Shown piece by piece: positions 1 to 8,256 of a stretch of 35,685 nucleotides of DNA (within the stretch, counting starts at the first letter, position 1; every line of letters begins with the position of its first letter). Below the pieces are notes generated by a model. It saw only the letters and a list, made by a program, of their open reading frames with translations, searched no databases and was not told the DNA's origin. The translations under genes were made by a program, and so were the position numbers. Origin of the DNA: Bifidobacterium breve (lineage in GTDB: Bacteria; Actinomycetota; Actinomycetes; S36-B12); the NCBI GenBank assembly GCA_945901095.1, contig CAMDKQ010000007.1, positions 1-35,685 on the forward strand, given 5' to 3'.

Positions 1-9
1 CGTCAGGCG

Positions 10-906
10 TCAGGACCAGCCGAGTGAGTCGGCAAGCTCTACTAGGTATCGGTAGCTGATGCGGCAGTCCTCGACAGGTCCTTGTCCCTCGGGCGGGTTC
101 TCGGTGAGGAAGCAGTCCTGCTCGATGGCGTACCAACCGCGGTAGCCCGAGTCTTCAAGTGCTCCGATGACTCCGGCGAGGTCGACGTCGCCTGTCCCCA
201 GCGGAAGGAATAGACCGTCCTTGACGGCAGCCCCGAAACTCACCTCCCCGGTCGAGATTCGGTTGGCCAAGGGCACCGAAATGTCCTTGAGGTGTACGTG
301 CGCAACCCTCGATGGGTCAGCCCTGACTACAGTCAATGGATCGATTCCTGCTGAGAGCATGTGCCCGGTGTCGACACAGAGTTTCACCCCGGAGTTGCTG
401 AGGAGACGATCTAGGTCGGATTGGTCCTCGATCACCGTTCCGATGTGCTGATGGAGAGCCGTCTGCAGGCCGTGCTCGGTTGCGATGGTGTCGACGAGTT
501 CTAGATTTTGGAAGAATGTCACCCACTCATCGGCATCAAGAACACCGCGCTTCTCGTATCCCAGGTAATCCCACACTGGTCCGAGGACGAGCACGTCGGC
601 GCCGGCGCGCTGGAATTGTCGGCAGGCCCGGCGGAGGTATTCAAGACTCTCGTCGAACATGCCTTGAAATGCCATGGCCATGGGGACCCAGCCTCCGACG
701 ACCAAGAGGTCGTGCTCCTTGAGGTAGGCGTCGAGTTCGTCGGGGTCAGAGGGCAGATACCCGTCGGGGCCGAGTTCAGTTGCATGAAGACCCAGGGAGG
801 TCATCTCTCGCACGTAGCGCTCCCGGGAAACCAAATAGCCCCATCCGGGTGACCCGTCGACACCCCAGGTGATTGGGGCAGCAGCGACGCGATCGATAAG
901 ACTCAC
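10..906 (-). CDS. Sugar phosphate isomerase/epimerase, IolE (inosose dehydratase)-like TIM barrel
   Basis: 298 aa ORF; N-terminus APITWGVDGSPGWGY...ATELGPDGYLP and VDTGHMLSAGIDP / HVHLKDI motifs resemble the IolE/AP-endonuclease 2 family. Confidence 0.8.
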   Translation of the reverse strand: MSLIDRVAAAPITWGVDGSPGWGYLVSRERYVREMTSLGLHATELGPDGYLPSDPDELDAYLKEHDLLVVGGWVPMAMAFQGMFDESLEYLRRACRQFQRAGADVLVLGPVWDYLGYEKRGVLDADEWVTFFQNLELVDTIATEHGLQTALHQHIGTVIEDQSDLDRLLSNSGVKLCVDTGHMLSAGIDPLTVVRADPSRVAHVHLKDISVPLANRISTGEVSFGAAVKDGLFLPLGTGDVDLAGVIGALEDSGYRGWYAIEQDCFLTENPPEGQGPVEDCRISYRYLVELADSLGWS

Positions 907-1108
907 GAGGTTTCTCCTTGCAGTCGATGGGCTCGGTGTATGTCGGAGCCTCAGGTCATTGCCACGATACTGCTGACAGTTTGCATTAGCAAGGAATCCA
1001 CCCGCTATATTGTCAACAGTCGGCCATCAATGGTCGGTGGGAACGCGCTTGGTCTCAGCAGCATGTTGACGCTCGCAAGAGTGTTCGTGCCCTCGTCAAG
1101 GAGGTCCA

Positions 1109-1891
1109 ATGAATCCTCAGCTGGAGTTGTTGGCTGGTCCACTTGCAGGCAGGGTCGCCATCGTCACGGGCGGATCCAGAGGCCTAGGCGAGGCGTACGT
1201 TCGGATGCTCGTTGAAGAGGGCGCGCGAGTGGTGGTAGCTGATTTGCTCGAGACTGAGGGAAGGGCACTTGTCGACCATCTCGGTGAGCGAGCAACCTTT
1301 CGGCGCTTGAACGTGACCGATCAGTCAAACTGGCAGGCATTGGTTGGTGAGGTGAGCACGGAATTGGGAGTGCCGTCCATTCTCATTAACAACGCTGGCG
1401 TGCACTCATTCGGGACGGTGATCGGCGATACCTACGAGAACTGGCGCCGAGTTCAGGACATCAATCTCAACGGACCATTCCTCGGCATCAACACCGTTGG
1501 CGCGGCGATGGCGAACGCTGGTAATGGCGGAGTCATCATCAACATCTCATCGACCTGCGGAATCATCGGATATGCGGATCAGGCTGCCTATGTCGCGAGC
1601 AAATGGGCGGTTCGAGGCCTGACAAAGGCGGCCGCACTTGATCTCGCCCCGTATGGCATCCGAGTGCACGTGGTAGTGCCCGGCCCCTTCTTGACGCCGA
1701 TGACCGAGCCCTTCCATGCAGAATTGACTGAGTTGGTGAAGTCCCAGCCAGTTCAGCGCATTGGCGATCCGCCCGAGGTGGCACGTCTGATTCGGTATCT
1801 CATTTTGGAGGCCACCTACTCAACTGGTTCGGAGTTCTTCGTCGATGGGGGAGCCATGACCGGCATGAGCCTTCCAACAGCGGGGGAGTGA
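1109..1891 (+). CDS. SDR family NAD(P)-dependent oxidoreductase
   Basis: 260 aa; TGGSRGLGEAY cofactor motif, NNAG, S...YxASK catalytic motif; AAGGAGG ribosome site just upstream. Confidence 0.9.
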   Translation: MNPQLELLAGPLAGRVAIVTGGSRGLGEAYVRMLVEEGARVVVADLLETEGRALVDHLGERATFRRLNVTDQSNWQALVGEVSTELGVPSILINNAGVHSFGTVIGDTYENWRRVQDINLNGPFLGINTVGAAMANAGNGGVIINISSTCGIIGYADQAAYVASKWAVRGLTKAAALDLAPYGIRVHVVVPGPFLTPMTEPFHAELTELVKSQPVQRIGDPPEVARLIRYLILEATYSTGSEFFVDGGAMTGMSLPTAGE

Positions 1892-1897
1892 CAAGGA

Positions 1898-2137
1898 ATG
1901 AGACGTGACGTAGCGCTTCCGCCCTTCCATGGCGAGCCAACGGATATCTACGTCGTTGAATGGCTGATAGGAATTGGCGAGGAGGTGGCCGAGGGGGCGC
2001 CGCTTCTCGTCGTCGAAGCAGACAAGGCGCAGGTGGAGATCCCGGCGCCGGCATCGGGGCGACTTGATTCCGTGCTCGTCCTTGCAGATGACCCGGTCAA
2101 GGTGGGTCAGGTCATCGCCATTTTGGAAGTCATGTGA
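1898..2137 (+). CDS. Stand-alone lipoyl (biotinyl)-domain carrier protein
   Basis: 79 aa; single lipoyl domain with VVEADKAQVEIPAPASG motif; no PSBD or acyltransferase domain. Confidence 0.8.
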   Translation: MRRDVALPPFHGEPTDIYVVEWLIGIGEEVAEGAPLLVVEADKAQVEIPAPASGRLDSVLVLADDPVKVGQVIAILEVM

Positions 2138-3099
2138 TCGAGCCGATCGGTTTGGCGGTGATCGGCCCGGGATCCATTGCCGATGCACACCTAGGGGCAT
2201 TCGAACAGATAGGAGGTGTCGCGCCGCTCTGGTCTGTTGGTCGGACCTTGGAAGGCGCGAGACTCTTTGCTGATCGCTGGGGGTTTGCACACTTCGGCGA
2301 CTCGGCCGAGGATGCACTGGCAGATCCCAAGGTGAGCATGGTGCTCATCTGCTCCCCAAATGCCCTACACGCCGAGCAGGCTCGGGGAGCGATCCTGGCC
2401 GGAAAAGATGTCCTCCTCGAGATTCCGATAGCCATGAGCGGTGCGGATGCTCGGGAATTGGTGGAACTCGCTGATGCGACAAGGCGCCGTCTCTTTGCCC
2501 TTCATACGATGCGGTCCTTCGACGGCATCAGATACATGCGAAACCTCCTTGCATCCGGTGAAGACACCATCTCTCAGATCGTTGGATTCTTCGCGATTCC
2601 CAGGCGAAACAATGAGGGGTTCACTGGAACGCGGACGTGGGCTGACAATCTGCTTTGGCATCATGCGTGCCACCTTGTGGATGCGAGCCTGTGGGTGACC
2701 GAATCCGATGGCATAACCAATGAGTCCCTGCTGCAGGGACGAACTCATCCCGAATTCGGCGCAACGATGGATATCTCTATGTCATACATGCTCAATTCTT
2801 CGTCTTTCATGCTCAATACTTCGGTCCTCGTAACCCATGCCCTCACCTACAACGCATCGTCCCTTTGCTGGCAGATGCGCATGGTCGCGGACCGTGGTGA
2901 TTACCTCTTTGACGGTGGCACGCTCTACGGCGTCAATGGTGAGGTTCTCGTGGCTGGTGCCTCGGTCAGGGACCTGAGGGCTCAGAACTCGCAAATCCTC
3001 GGAGGGATGCGGACCGGGGAGCCAACTGATTTTGATGCACGCGGGGTGCTTCCAGCCATGGATTCACTAGATCTCCTGCAGAAGGCGAGCCATCCGTGA
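2134..3099 (+). CDS. Gfo/Idh/MocA family protein with non-canonical EIP in place of EKP
   Basis: 321 aa; N-terminal Rossmann GLAVIGPGSIADAHL, CSPNALHAEQA, LLEIPIAMS; overlaps upstream stop (ATGTGA). Confidence 0.8.
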   Translation: MIEPIGLAVIGPGSIADAHLGAFEQIGGVAPLWSVGRTLEGARLFADRWGFAHFGDSAEDALADPKVSMVLICSPNALHAEQARGAILAGKDVLLEIPIAMSGADARELVELADATRRRLFALHTMRSFDGIRYMRNLLASGEDTISQIVGFFAIPRRNNEGFTGTRTWADNLLWHHACHLVDASLWVTESDGITNESLLQGRTHPEFGATMDISMSYMLNSSSFMLNTSVLVTHALTYNASSLCWQMRMVADRGDYLFDGGTLYGVNGEVLVAGASVRDLRAQNSQILGGMRTGEPTDFDARGVLPAMDSLDLLQKASHP

Positions 3100-3842
3100 T
3101 CATCGATGCTTACACCCATTGCGGAATCGAGAAGTTCCGCCCCCTCCCGGAGGTTCAGGAGATGATGGCTGCTGTCGGGATAGACCGGGCGGTGCTCGCT
3201 CAGCATCTCGGTCAGTATGACAACTCCTACATAGCTAGTTGCGTGAAGTTGGCGCCGGATGCCTTCGCCGGGGTGGCCATGATCGACACTACGGATCCGG
3301 GGGCCCACGATGCCCTTACTGCGGTGATCGAAACCGGTGCCTTCCGCGGTCTACGGATGACCGCCGACATGTTGGCGGCCGCCCCCGTGATCGCCTCAGC
3401 GGCTATCGAGGCGGGGCTGAACGTCACCTTGTTCTGCCCTGACGGTACCGAGCCCATTGAGTCGGTTCTGCCACTGCTGGCGGCCGGCCCGGGGCGAATC
3501 GTGGTGACGCATCTGGGATCCCCCGCGGTTGAAAAGGGCGTATTGGTGCGGGGACAGGGGGTTTTGCGACTTGCGGCCGATGAGCGGGTCATGATCACGC
3601 TCTCGGGGGCGGGCATGGTCTGCGACTCACCACACCGGCCATTGCAGCAACTCGTTCGTGATGTCGTCTCGGGGTTCGGGCCGGATCGCGTGATGTGGGC
3701 ATCAAACTTTCCTGTGGTTGGTGATCCGGCAGCAGTGGCTGCGGATCTCGCATTGCTCACCAGCAATATCTGGGGTCTTTCTAAGGAGTCGATCAAGATG
3801 ATCAGTGGCGTGGTTGCTCAGCGCACGTGGTTCGATTCGTGA
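3096..3842 (+). CDS. Amidohydrolase-related (amidohydrolase 2 type) protein
   Basis: 248 aa; IIDAYTHCG start, VVTHLGSP, DRVMWASNFPV motifs. Confidence 0.75.
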   Translation: MIIDAYTHCGIEKFRPLPEVQEMMAAVGIDRAVLAQHLGQYDNSYIASCVKLAPDAFAGVAMIDTTDPGAHDALTAVIETGAFRGLRMTADMLAAAPVIASAAIEAGLNVTLFCPDGTEPIESVLPLLAAGPGRIVVTHLGSPAVEKGVLVRGQGVLRLAADERVMITLSGAGMVCDSPHRPLQQLVRDVVSGFGPDRVMWASNFPVVGDPAAVAADLALLTSNIWGLSKESIKMISGVVAQRTWFDS

Positions 3843-6094
3843 ACGGGCTGGATGGGCTTGACTCGATGCTGGAGGTCGCGCCAGATCTGACCGCTCATCA
3901 GAACCTGCCCTGGGAGTCGTACCCCAACCTGATGCGGGTGGATGCGACCGTCGAAGGACTGGGCAAGGCCGAGGCTCAGTTCATGCTCTATGAATTGGCG
4001 CTTATCCGCAGACTTGAGCAGTGGCTAGTCGACCACGAATCACTTGTCCATGGTCCAGTGCACTCCAGCATCGGACAGGAGGCCGTTGCCATCGGAGCGA
4101 TTGCTGCACTGAAACCCGGGGACCAGATCGCCTCCACCCATCGCGCGCATCATCACGTGCTTGCTCAGGTGGTGACCAATGCCGTGCGAGCCTTGGGCGA
4201 CTTCGATCCAGCTGGAGCGGCCGCGACGCCGCAGCCGGTCACCTTGGCAATCCTGCAAACCTTGGCGGAGATACTCGGCTTGCGACAGGGTTTCGCGGGC
4301 GGGAGGGGCGGCTCCATGCACCTCGGCAGCATCGAGGCAGGAGTGCTTGGAACGAGTGCCATCGTCGGAGGCGGCATCCCCATGGCCACCGGAGCCGCGT
4401 TCAGCTTTGCCCAGCGGGGGACCGGCGGTGTAGCCCTTGCGTTCTTCGGTGATGGTGCCTCTTCGATCGGTGCCCTGCATGAATCCATGGCTATCTCCCG
4501 GGTCATGGCACTGCCGATGATCTTCGTTGTCGAGAACAACCTCTATTCAGTGGCCACGACGGTCGCAGAAACGGTCGGATTCCCGGACATTGCCATCCGG
4601 GCGTCTGGGCACGACATGCCGGGCATCATCGTCGATGGGATGGATCCTCTGGCCATGCGCGCCTCGGTAATGCGAGCGAGGGGGCACGCAGCAGCCGGAC
4701 TCGGTCCGGTACTCATCGAGGCGAAGACCTACCGGTACCTTCACCAGTCAGGGCGTCTGCCCGGGAGCGACTACCGATACCGCACCAAGGATGAGGAGGC
4801 GCTCTGGCAGGAGCGCGACCCCATCACTCATTTTCCGGCGGCACTCGCGGTCGCGGGTCTGGTCGACGCCGCCGCTGCCCGGCGTATCGAAGCCCGCGCA
4901 GTCGACGACCTAGCGCGGGTCCTGAGCGAGGTGATCGAGGAGGGTCCCGACGGACCGCGAATCATCGATACCGGCTGGCCTGATCCGCTTGACGCTCCTC
5001 GCGGAGTTCGATCTGACGCTTCTCGCGGGGTTCGATCCGCGGGGGAGAGGACTCCAGTTGACGGTGCATCGGAGCCGATGCTGCCAGTTGGTGAAGACGT
5101 GACGTTCCAAGAGGCGATCTCGCTTGTGACCGACCGCGCCATGCGGCGTGATCCTGAGGTCTTCGTCATCGGCGAGGAGGTCGGCCACCTTCGCGGAGGT
5201 GCCTATGGGACAACTCGGCATGCGTGCAAGAACTTTCCAGAGCGGGTCTTCAGTGCACCCATCTCGGAGAATGGATTCAGCGGGCTTGCACTCGGTGCGG
5301 CATTGCTCGGTATGCGCCCGATCGTCGAACTGATGTTCCCGGACTTTGCACTTGAAGCGGCTGATCAACTCTTCAATCACGTCCCGAAGGCCCGGCATAT
5401 GTTCGGCGGAAATATTGACGTACCAGTCGTCGTGCGAACCCGGACGGCGCAGGGACGCGGCTTCGGTCCGCAGCACAGCAGCGATCCAGCGGCTCTCTTT
5501 GCACTATTTCCAGGCTGGCGCATCATCGCGCCCTCGACACCGGCGGACTATGTCGGAATGTTCAACACGGCCATCAGCGGCGCTGATCCCGTCCTCATCA
5601 TCGAACACCACCGACTTTGGAACACGACTGGAGCGATCCCGGATCTCGATGCCCGGATTCCATTGGGCATTGGCAGGGTCGCGAGATCAGGAAAGGATCT
5701 GACCGTGCTCACTTGGTCTCACCCGGTGCACCGGGTGATCGCCATCGCCGAGCGACTGGCCGCCGAGGGGATCGATGTGGAGGTAATTGACCTACGGACG
5801 ATAGACCCAACTGGACTCGATGTGGATCTCATTGACGAGTCCGTCGCCCGTACCGGTGCCGCCATCATCGTCGAGGACGCGACTGCGTCGCACTCGATCG
5901 GACCCCGAATCTCGCAGTTGATCCACGAGCGGCATTTCGGGCGACTGCGTGCGCCGGTTCGACTCGTTACCGGGTTGGACGTCCCCACTCCCGTCTCAAG
6001 GGTGCTGGAGGAGGGTGTACTCCTCTCCGATGATGACATTGAGAAGGCGATTCGCGAACTTCGCACGGAGGTCGGAAGCGTGGAGAAACTCTGA
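3827..6094 (+). CDS. Fused 2-oxoacid dehydrogenase-type E1 alpha-beta (ThDP-dependent)
   Basis: 755 aa; E1 alpha motifs (GRGGSMH, FFGDGASSIGALHESM...VVENNLYSVAT), then a linker, then E1 beta (VTFQEAISLVTDRAMRRDPEVFVIGEEVG...). GTG at 3839 is an alternative start. Confidence 0.88.
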   Translation: MVRFVNGLDGLDSMLEVAPDLTAHQNLPWESYPNLMRVDATVEGLGKAEAQFMLYELALIRRLEQWLVDHESLVHGPVHSSIGQEAVAIGAIAALKPGDQIASTHRAHHHVLAQVVTNAVRALGDFDPAGAAATPQPVTLAILQTLAEILGLRQGFAGGRGGSMHLGSIEAGVLGTSAIVGGGIPMATGAAFSFAQRGTGGVALAFFGDGASSIGALHESMAISRVMALPMIFVVENNLYSVATTVAETVGFPDIAIRASGHDMPGIIVDGMDPLAMRASVMRARGHAAAGLGPVLIEAKTYRYLHQSGRLPGSDYRYRTKDEEALWQERDPITHFPAALAVAGLVDAAAARRIEARAVDDLARVLSEVIEEGPDGPRIIDTGWPDPLDAPRGVRSDASRGVRSAGERTPVDGASEPMLPVGEDVTFQEAISLVTDRAMRRDPEVFVIGEEVGHLRGGAYGTTRHACKNFPERVFSAPISENGFSGLALGAALLGMRPIVELMFPDFALEAADQLFNHVPKARHMFGGNIDVPVVVRTRTAQGRGFGPQHSSDPAALFALFPGWRIIAPSTPADYVGMFNTAISGADPVLIIEHHRLWNTTGAIPDLDARIPLGIGRVARSGKDLTVLTWSHPVHRVIAIAERLAAEGIDVEVIDLRTIDPTGLDVDLIDESVARTGAAIIVEDATASHSIGPRISQLIHERHFGRLRAPVRLVTGLDVPTPVSRVLEEGVLLSDDDIEKAIRELRTEVGSVEKL
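4991..5038 (+). repeat. Tandem 24-bp duplication in the E1 alpha/beta linker (DAPRGVRS-DASRGVRS)
   Basis: gacgctcctcgcggagttcgatct / gacgcttctcgcggggttcgatcc, 3 mismatches. Confidence 0.85.
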
Positions 6095-6107
6095 TGCGGA
6101 GGTCCGA

Positions 6108-6269
6108 GTGAGCCCGAGAGCCCTGGCGCATCATTCACTGCGCGAACTTATCGTCGTCAACCTTCACCAGGCCATGGTCGACACCATCGAAGCACGCGAT
6201 GGATCTGCGATCCGAGAGTCGGTCAGTCCCGACCACGACCGTTTGCGCACGTTCATCAGTCACAAATGA
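6108..6269 (+). CDS. Small ORF (53 aa), possible FCD/GntR C-terminal-like remnant
   Basis: GTG start; MSPRALAHHSLRELIVVNLHQAMVDTIEARDGSAIRESVSPDHDRLRTFISHK resembles the last helices of FCD-domain regulators; fills the gap between two genes. Confidence 0.35.
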   Translation: MSPRALAHHSLRELIVVNLHQAMVDTIEARDGSAIRESVSPDHDRLRTFISHK

Positions 6270-6276
6270 GGATTCA

Positions 6277-7353
6277 ATGAGTGATCACGGATTCGATGGT
6301 GTGCCTACAGCGGCCGAGGTTCTGCTAGATCTGGTGGATGCCGAACTTGTTCGAGGAAGCGGGGAGCTAACACCTCTCACCGGTGGCGTTTCCTGCGAGG
6401 TGTGGCGCATCGCTGCCGGCGACCTAGAAGCGGATGTCAGGGAGCGGAATCCACATGGCCTGGTTGTCAAGGCTCCCCTTGCGACCCTGCGCACGCCATC
6501 CCTTTGGCAGGCTGATATCTCGCGGGGATTCGCCGAGGCGATTGCCCTGCAATGCTTCGGCCAACTGACACCGAGCGCTGTTCCGCGAGTGGTGTGGCGC
6601 CATCCTGAGGTTCCCGTCCTTGTCATCGAGGCTGCGCCGCAGACGTGGCAGGATTGGCGCGAGCAGATGCTCAATGCCGAATCCGGATCGCCGGAGCTCG
6701 CTGGCGCACGACTTTCCGCCATGGCAACGCACCTTGGCGACACACTCGCAACGTGGCATGTGCGCACTCAAGACATCGATGAGCTTCCTGAGGTTCTGCG
6801 TAGCGGCGACCGGTTGCGGACCCTGCGCACCGATCCCTTCCACCGGGCAACAGCGCGGGAGGTACCGATGATCGGGTCGCGATTGCAGGAGTTGGCGACC
6901 GAGCTGGAGAGCGCGCGGACCTGTCTGGTGCACGGAGATTTCTCACCGAAGAACGTTCTTGTGAGCCCCCCGGAGGCCGTGGAATTGGAGGCTTGGATGC
7001 TGGATGCGGAGGTAGCACATGTTGGTGACCCTGCCCTTGACGTTGCCTACTTTTCAGCGCACCTCGCGTGCAAGGCCGTCGCAAGGCCGGAACTTGCGGG
7101 GCCATTAAACGTGGCCAGACAAGCATTCGAGGAGGCCTACCGCGCGCAAAGTTCACTCGTCGACGCGCGGCGATGGGATGAGCACACCGGCGCCATCCTC
7201 GCTGCGCGAATACGCGGTGTATCGCGTGTGTCATACCTTTCGGCGGAGGCCGAGGTCTTCGTTCTCGCGGAGGCATGCCAGTTGGTGGGCGGACAGGGCA
7301 CCTTGGACGAAACGTGGGCAGCTATTTCTCGCCGTGCGAGCGGGTCGACCTGA
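6277..7353 (+). CDS. Phosphotransferase/kinase, APH (aminoglycoside phosphotransferase-like) family
   Basis: LVHGDFSPKNVLV and LDAEVAHVGDPALDVAY motifs; ATG at 6277 preferred over upstream start in the ORF track. Confidence 0.8.
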   Translation: MSDHGFDGVPTAAEVLLDLVDAELVRGSGELTPLTGGVSCEVWRIAAGDLEADVRERNPHGLVVKAPLATLRTPSLWQADISRGFAEAIALQCFGQLTPSAVPRVVWRHPEVPVLVIEAAPQTWQDWREQMLNAESGSPELAGARLSAMATHLGDTLATWHVRTQDIDELPEVLRSGDRLRTLRTDPFHRATAREVPMIGSRLQELATELESARTCLVHGDFSPKNVLVSPPEAVELEAWMLDAEVAHVGDPALDVAYFSAHLACKAVARPELAGPLNVARQAFEEAYRAQSSLVDARRWDEHTGAILAARIRGVSRVSYLSAEAEVFVLAEACQLVGGQGTLDETWAAISRRASGST

Positions 7354-7365
7354 TTTCGGCTAGCC

Positions 7366-8256
7366 CTAGCCCACGCTGAAGATCCGCTCGGGGACTCCAC
7401 GGGTCTGGGAGTCTACGACGAGGACACGGCCAGCGTCCGGTTCATCATCGAACACCGGGTAGTTGCCGCCACCGCCGATGGTGGTGATGAACATCGTCGT
7501 GAGGTCGGGCCCGCCGAAGGTTGGGCAGGTTGGCCTGCGCACCGGAAGTTCGTGTTGCTCCGTAAGGGTGCCTCCCTCAAATCTGGCTAGCGTCGACCCG
7601 TGAACGCACGCTATCCAGGTGCCGCCAGCTTGATCCATACAGGCGCCATCAGGGCCGCCCGCGAGATTTGAGCTCTGAAAGTCGATGAGCGGCGCGCCCT
7701 GTCCGCTGATCATCGGTGCGCCGGCGACGAGGTCGTCGTCAGCGAGCCAACACCGGCCGAGCAGGGTGTCGGCCCACTGCATACCCAAGGGTGTGCACGC
7801 TAGGCCGTTCGCTACCCCCACCCTGTCGACGACGAGGTCCCAAGTCCAGTCTGGGTGAACCCGGTAGAGGCTACCGATGAACTTGCGGTCGCTTGCGGGC
7901 ACGTGCATTGTTCCAACCCAGAAATCTCCGCTCGGGCTCACGCGGCCGTCATTCAGCCTGACAGTGGGATGAATGATCGGGAGAGACACCTTCCATACGA
8001 CCTCGCCGCTGGGCCAGTGGAGGAGGCCGATGCGCTGCTCGCTGGCGAGCACCAAGGTGTCTGGATCGGGGGTGAGGGCGATACTCCCTGGGCGACCCAC
8101 CGTCGTGACAGACTCGACGAGCTCACTCGCCCAGTGCCAACGATGCACCTGACGGCCATCGACATCCACCCAGGTGAGGTTGCCGGAGCGGTCGTCCCAT
8201 AGTGGGGATTCGCCAAGGATTGCTCGCGGACCGATCGCGCGAACGACGGTTGCCAC
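7366..8256 (-). CDS. SMP-30/gluconolactonase/LRE family protein
   Basis: 296 aa; LGESPLWDDRSGNLTWVDVDG, RLNDGRVSPSGDFWVGTM, GPDGACMDQAGGTWIA. Confidence 0.88.
   Translation of the reverse strand: MATVVRAIGPRAILGESPLWDDRSGNLTWVDVDGRQVHRWHWASELVESVTTVGRPGSIALTPDPDTLVLASEQRIGLLHWPSGEVVWKVSLPIIHPTVRLNDGRVSPSGDFWVGTMHVPASDRKFIGSLYRVHPDWTWDLVVDRVGVANGLACTPLGMQWADTLLGRCWLADDDLVAGAPMISGQGAPLIDFQSSNLAGGPDGACMDQAGGTWIACVHGSTLARFEGGTLTEQHELPVRRPTCPTFGGPDLTTMFITTIGGGGNYPVFDDEPDAGRVLVVDSQTRGVPERIFSVG

Noticed and set aside
981-992. TTGC-ATTA-GCAA inverted repeat in the iolE-like/SDR intergenic region
   Set aside because: Very short, and does not match the 10870-10886 palindrome; insufficient to call an operator.
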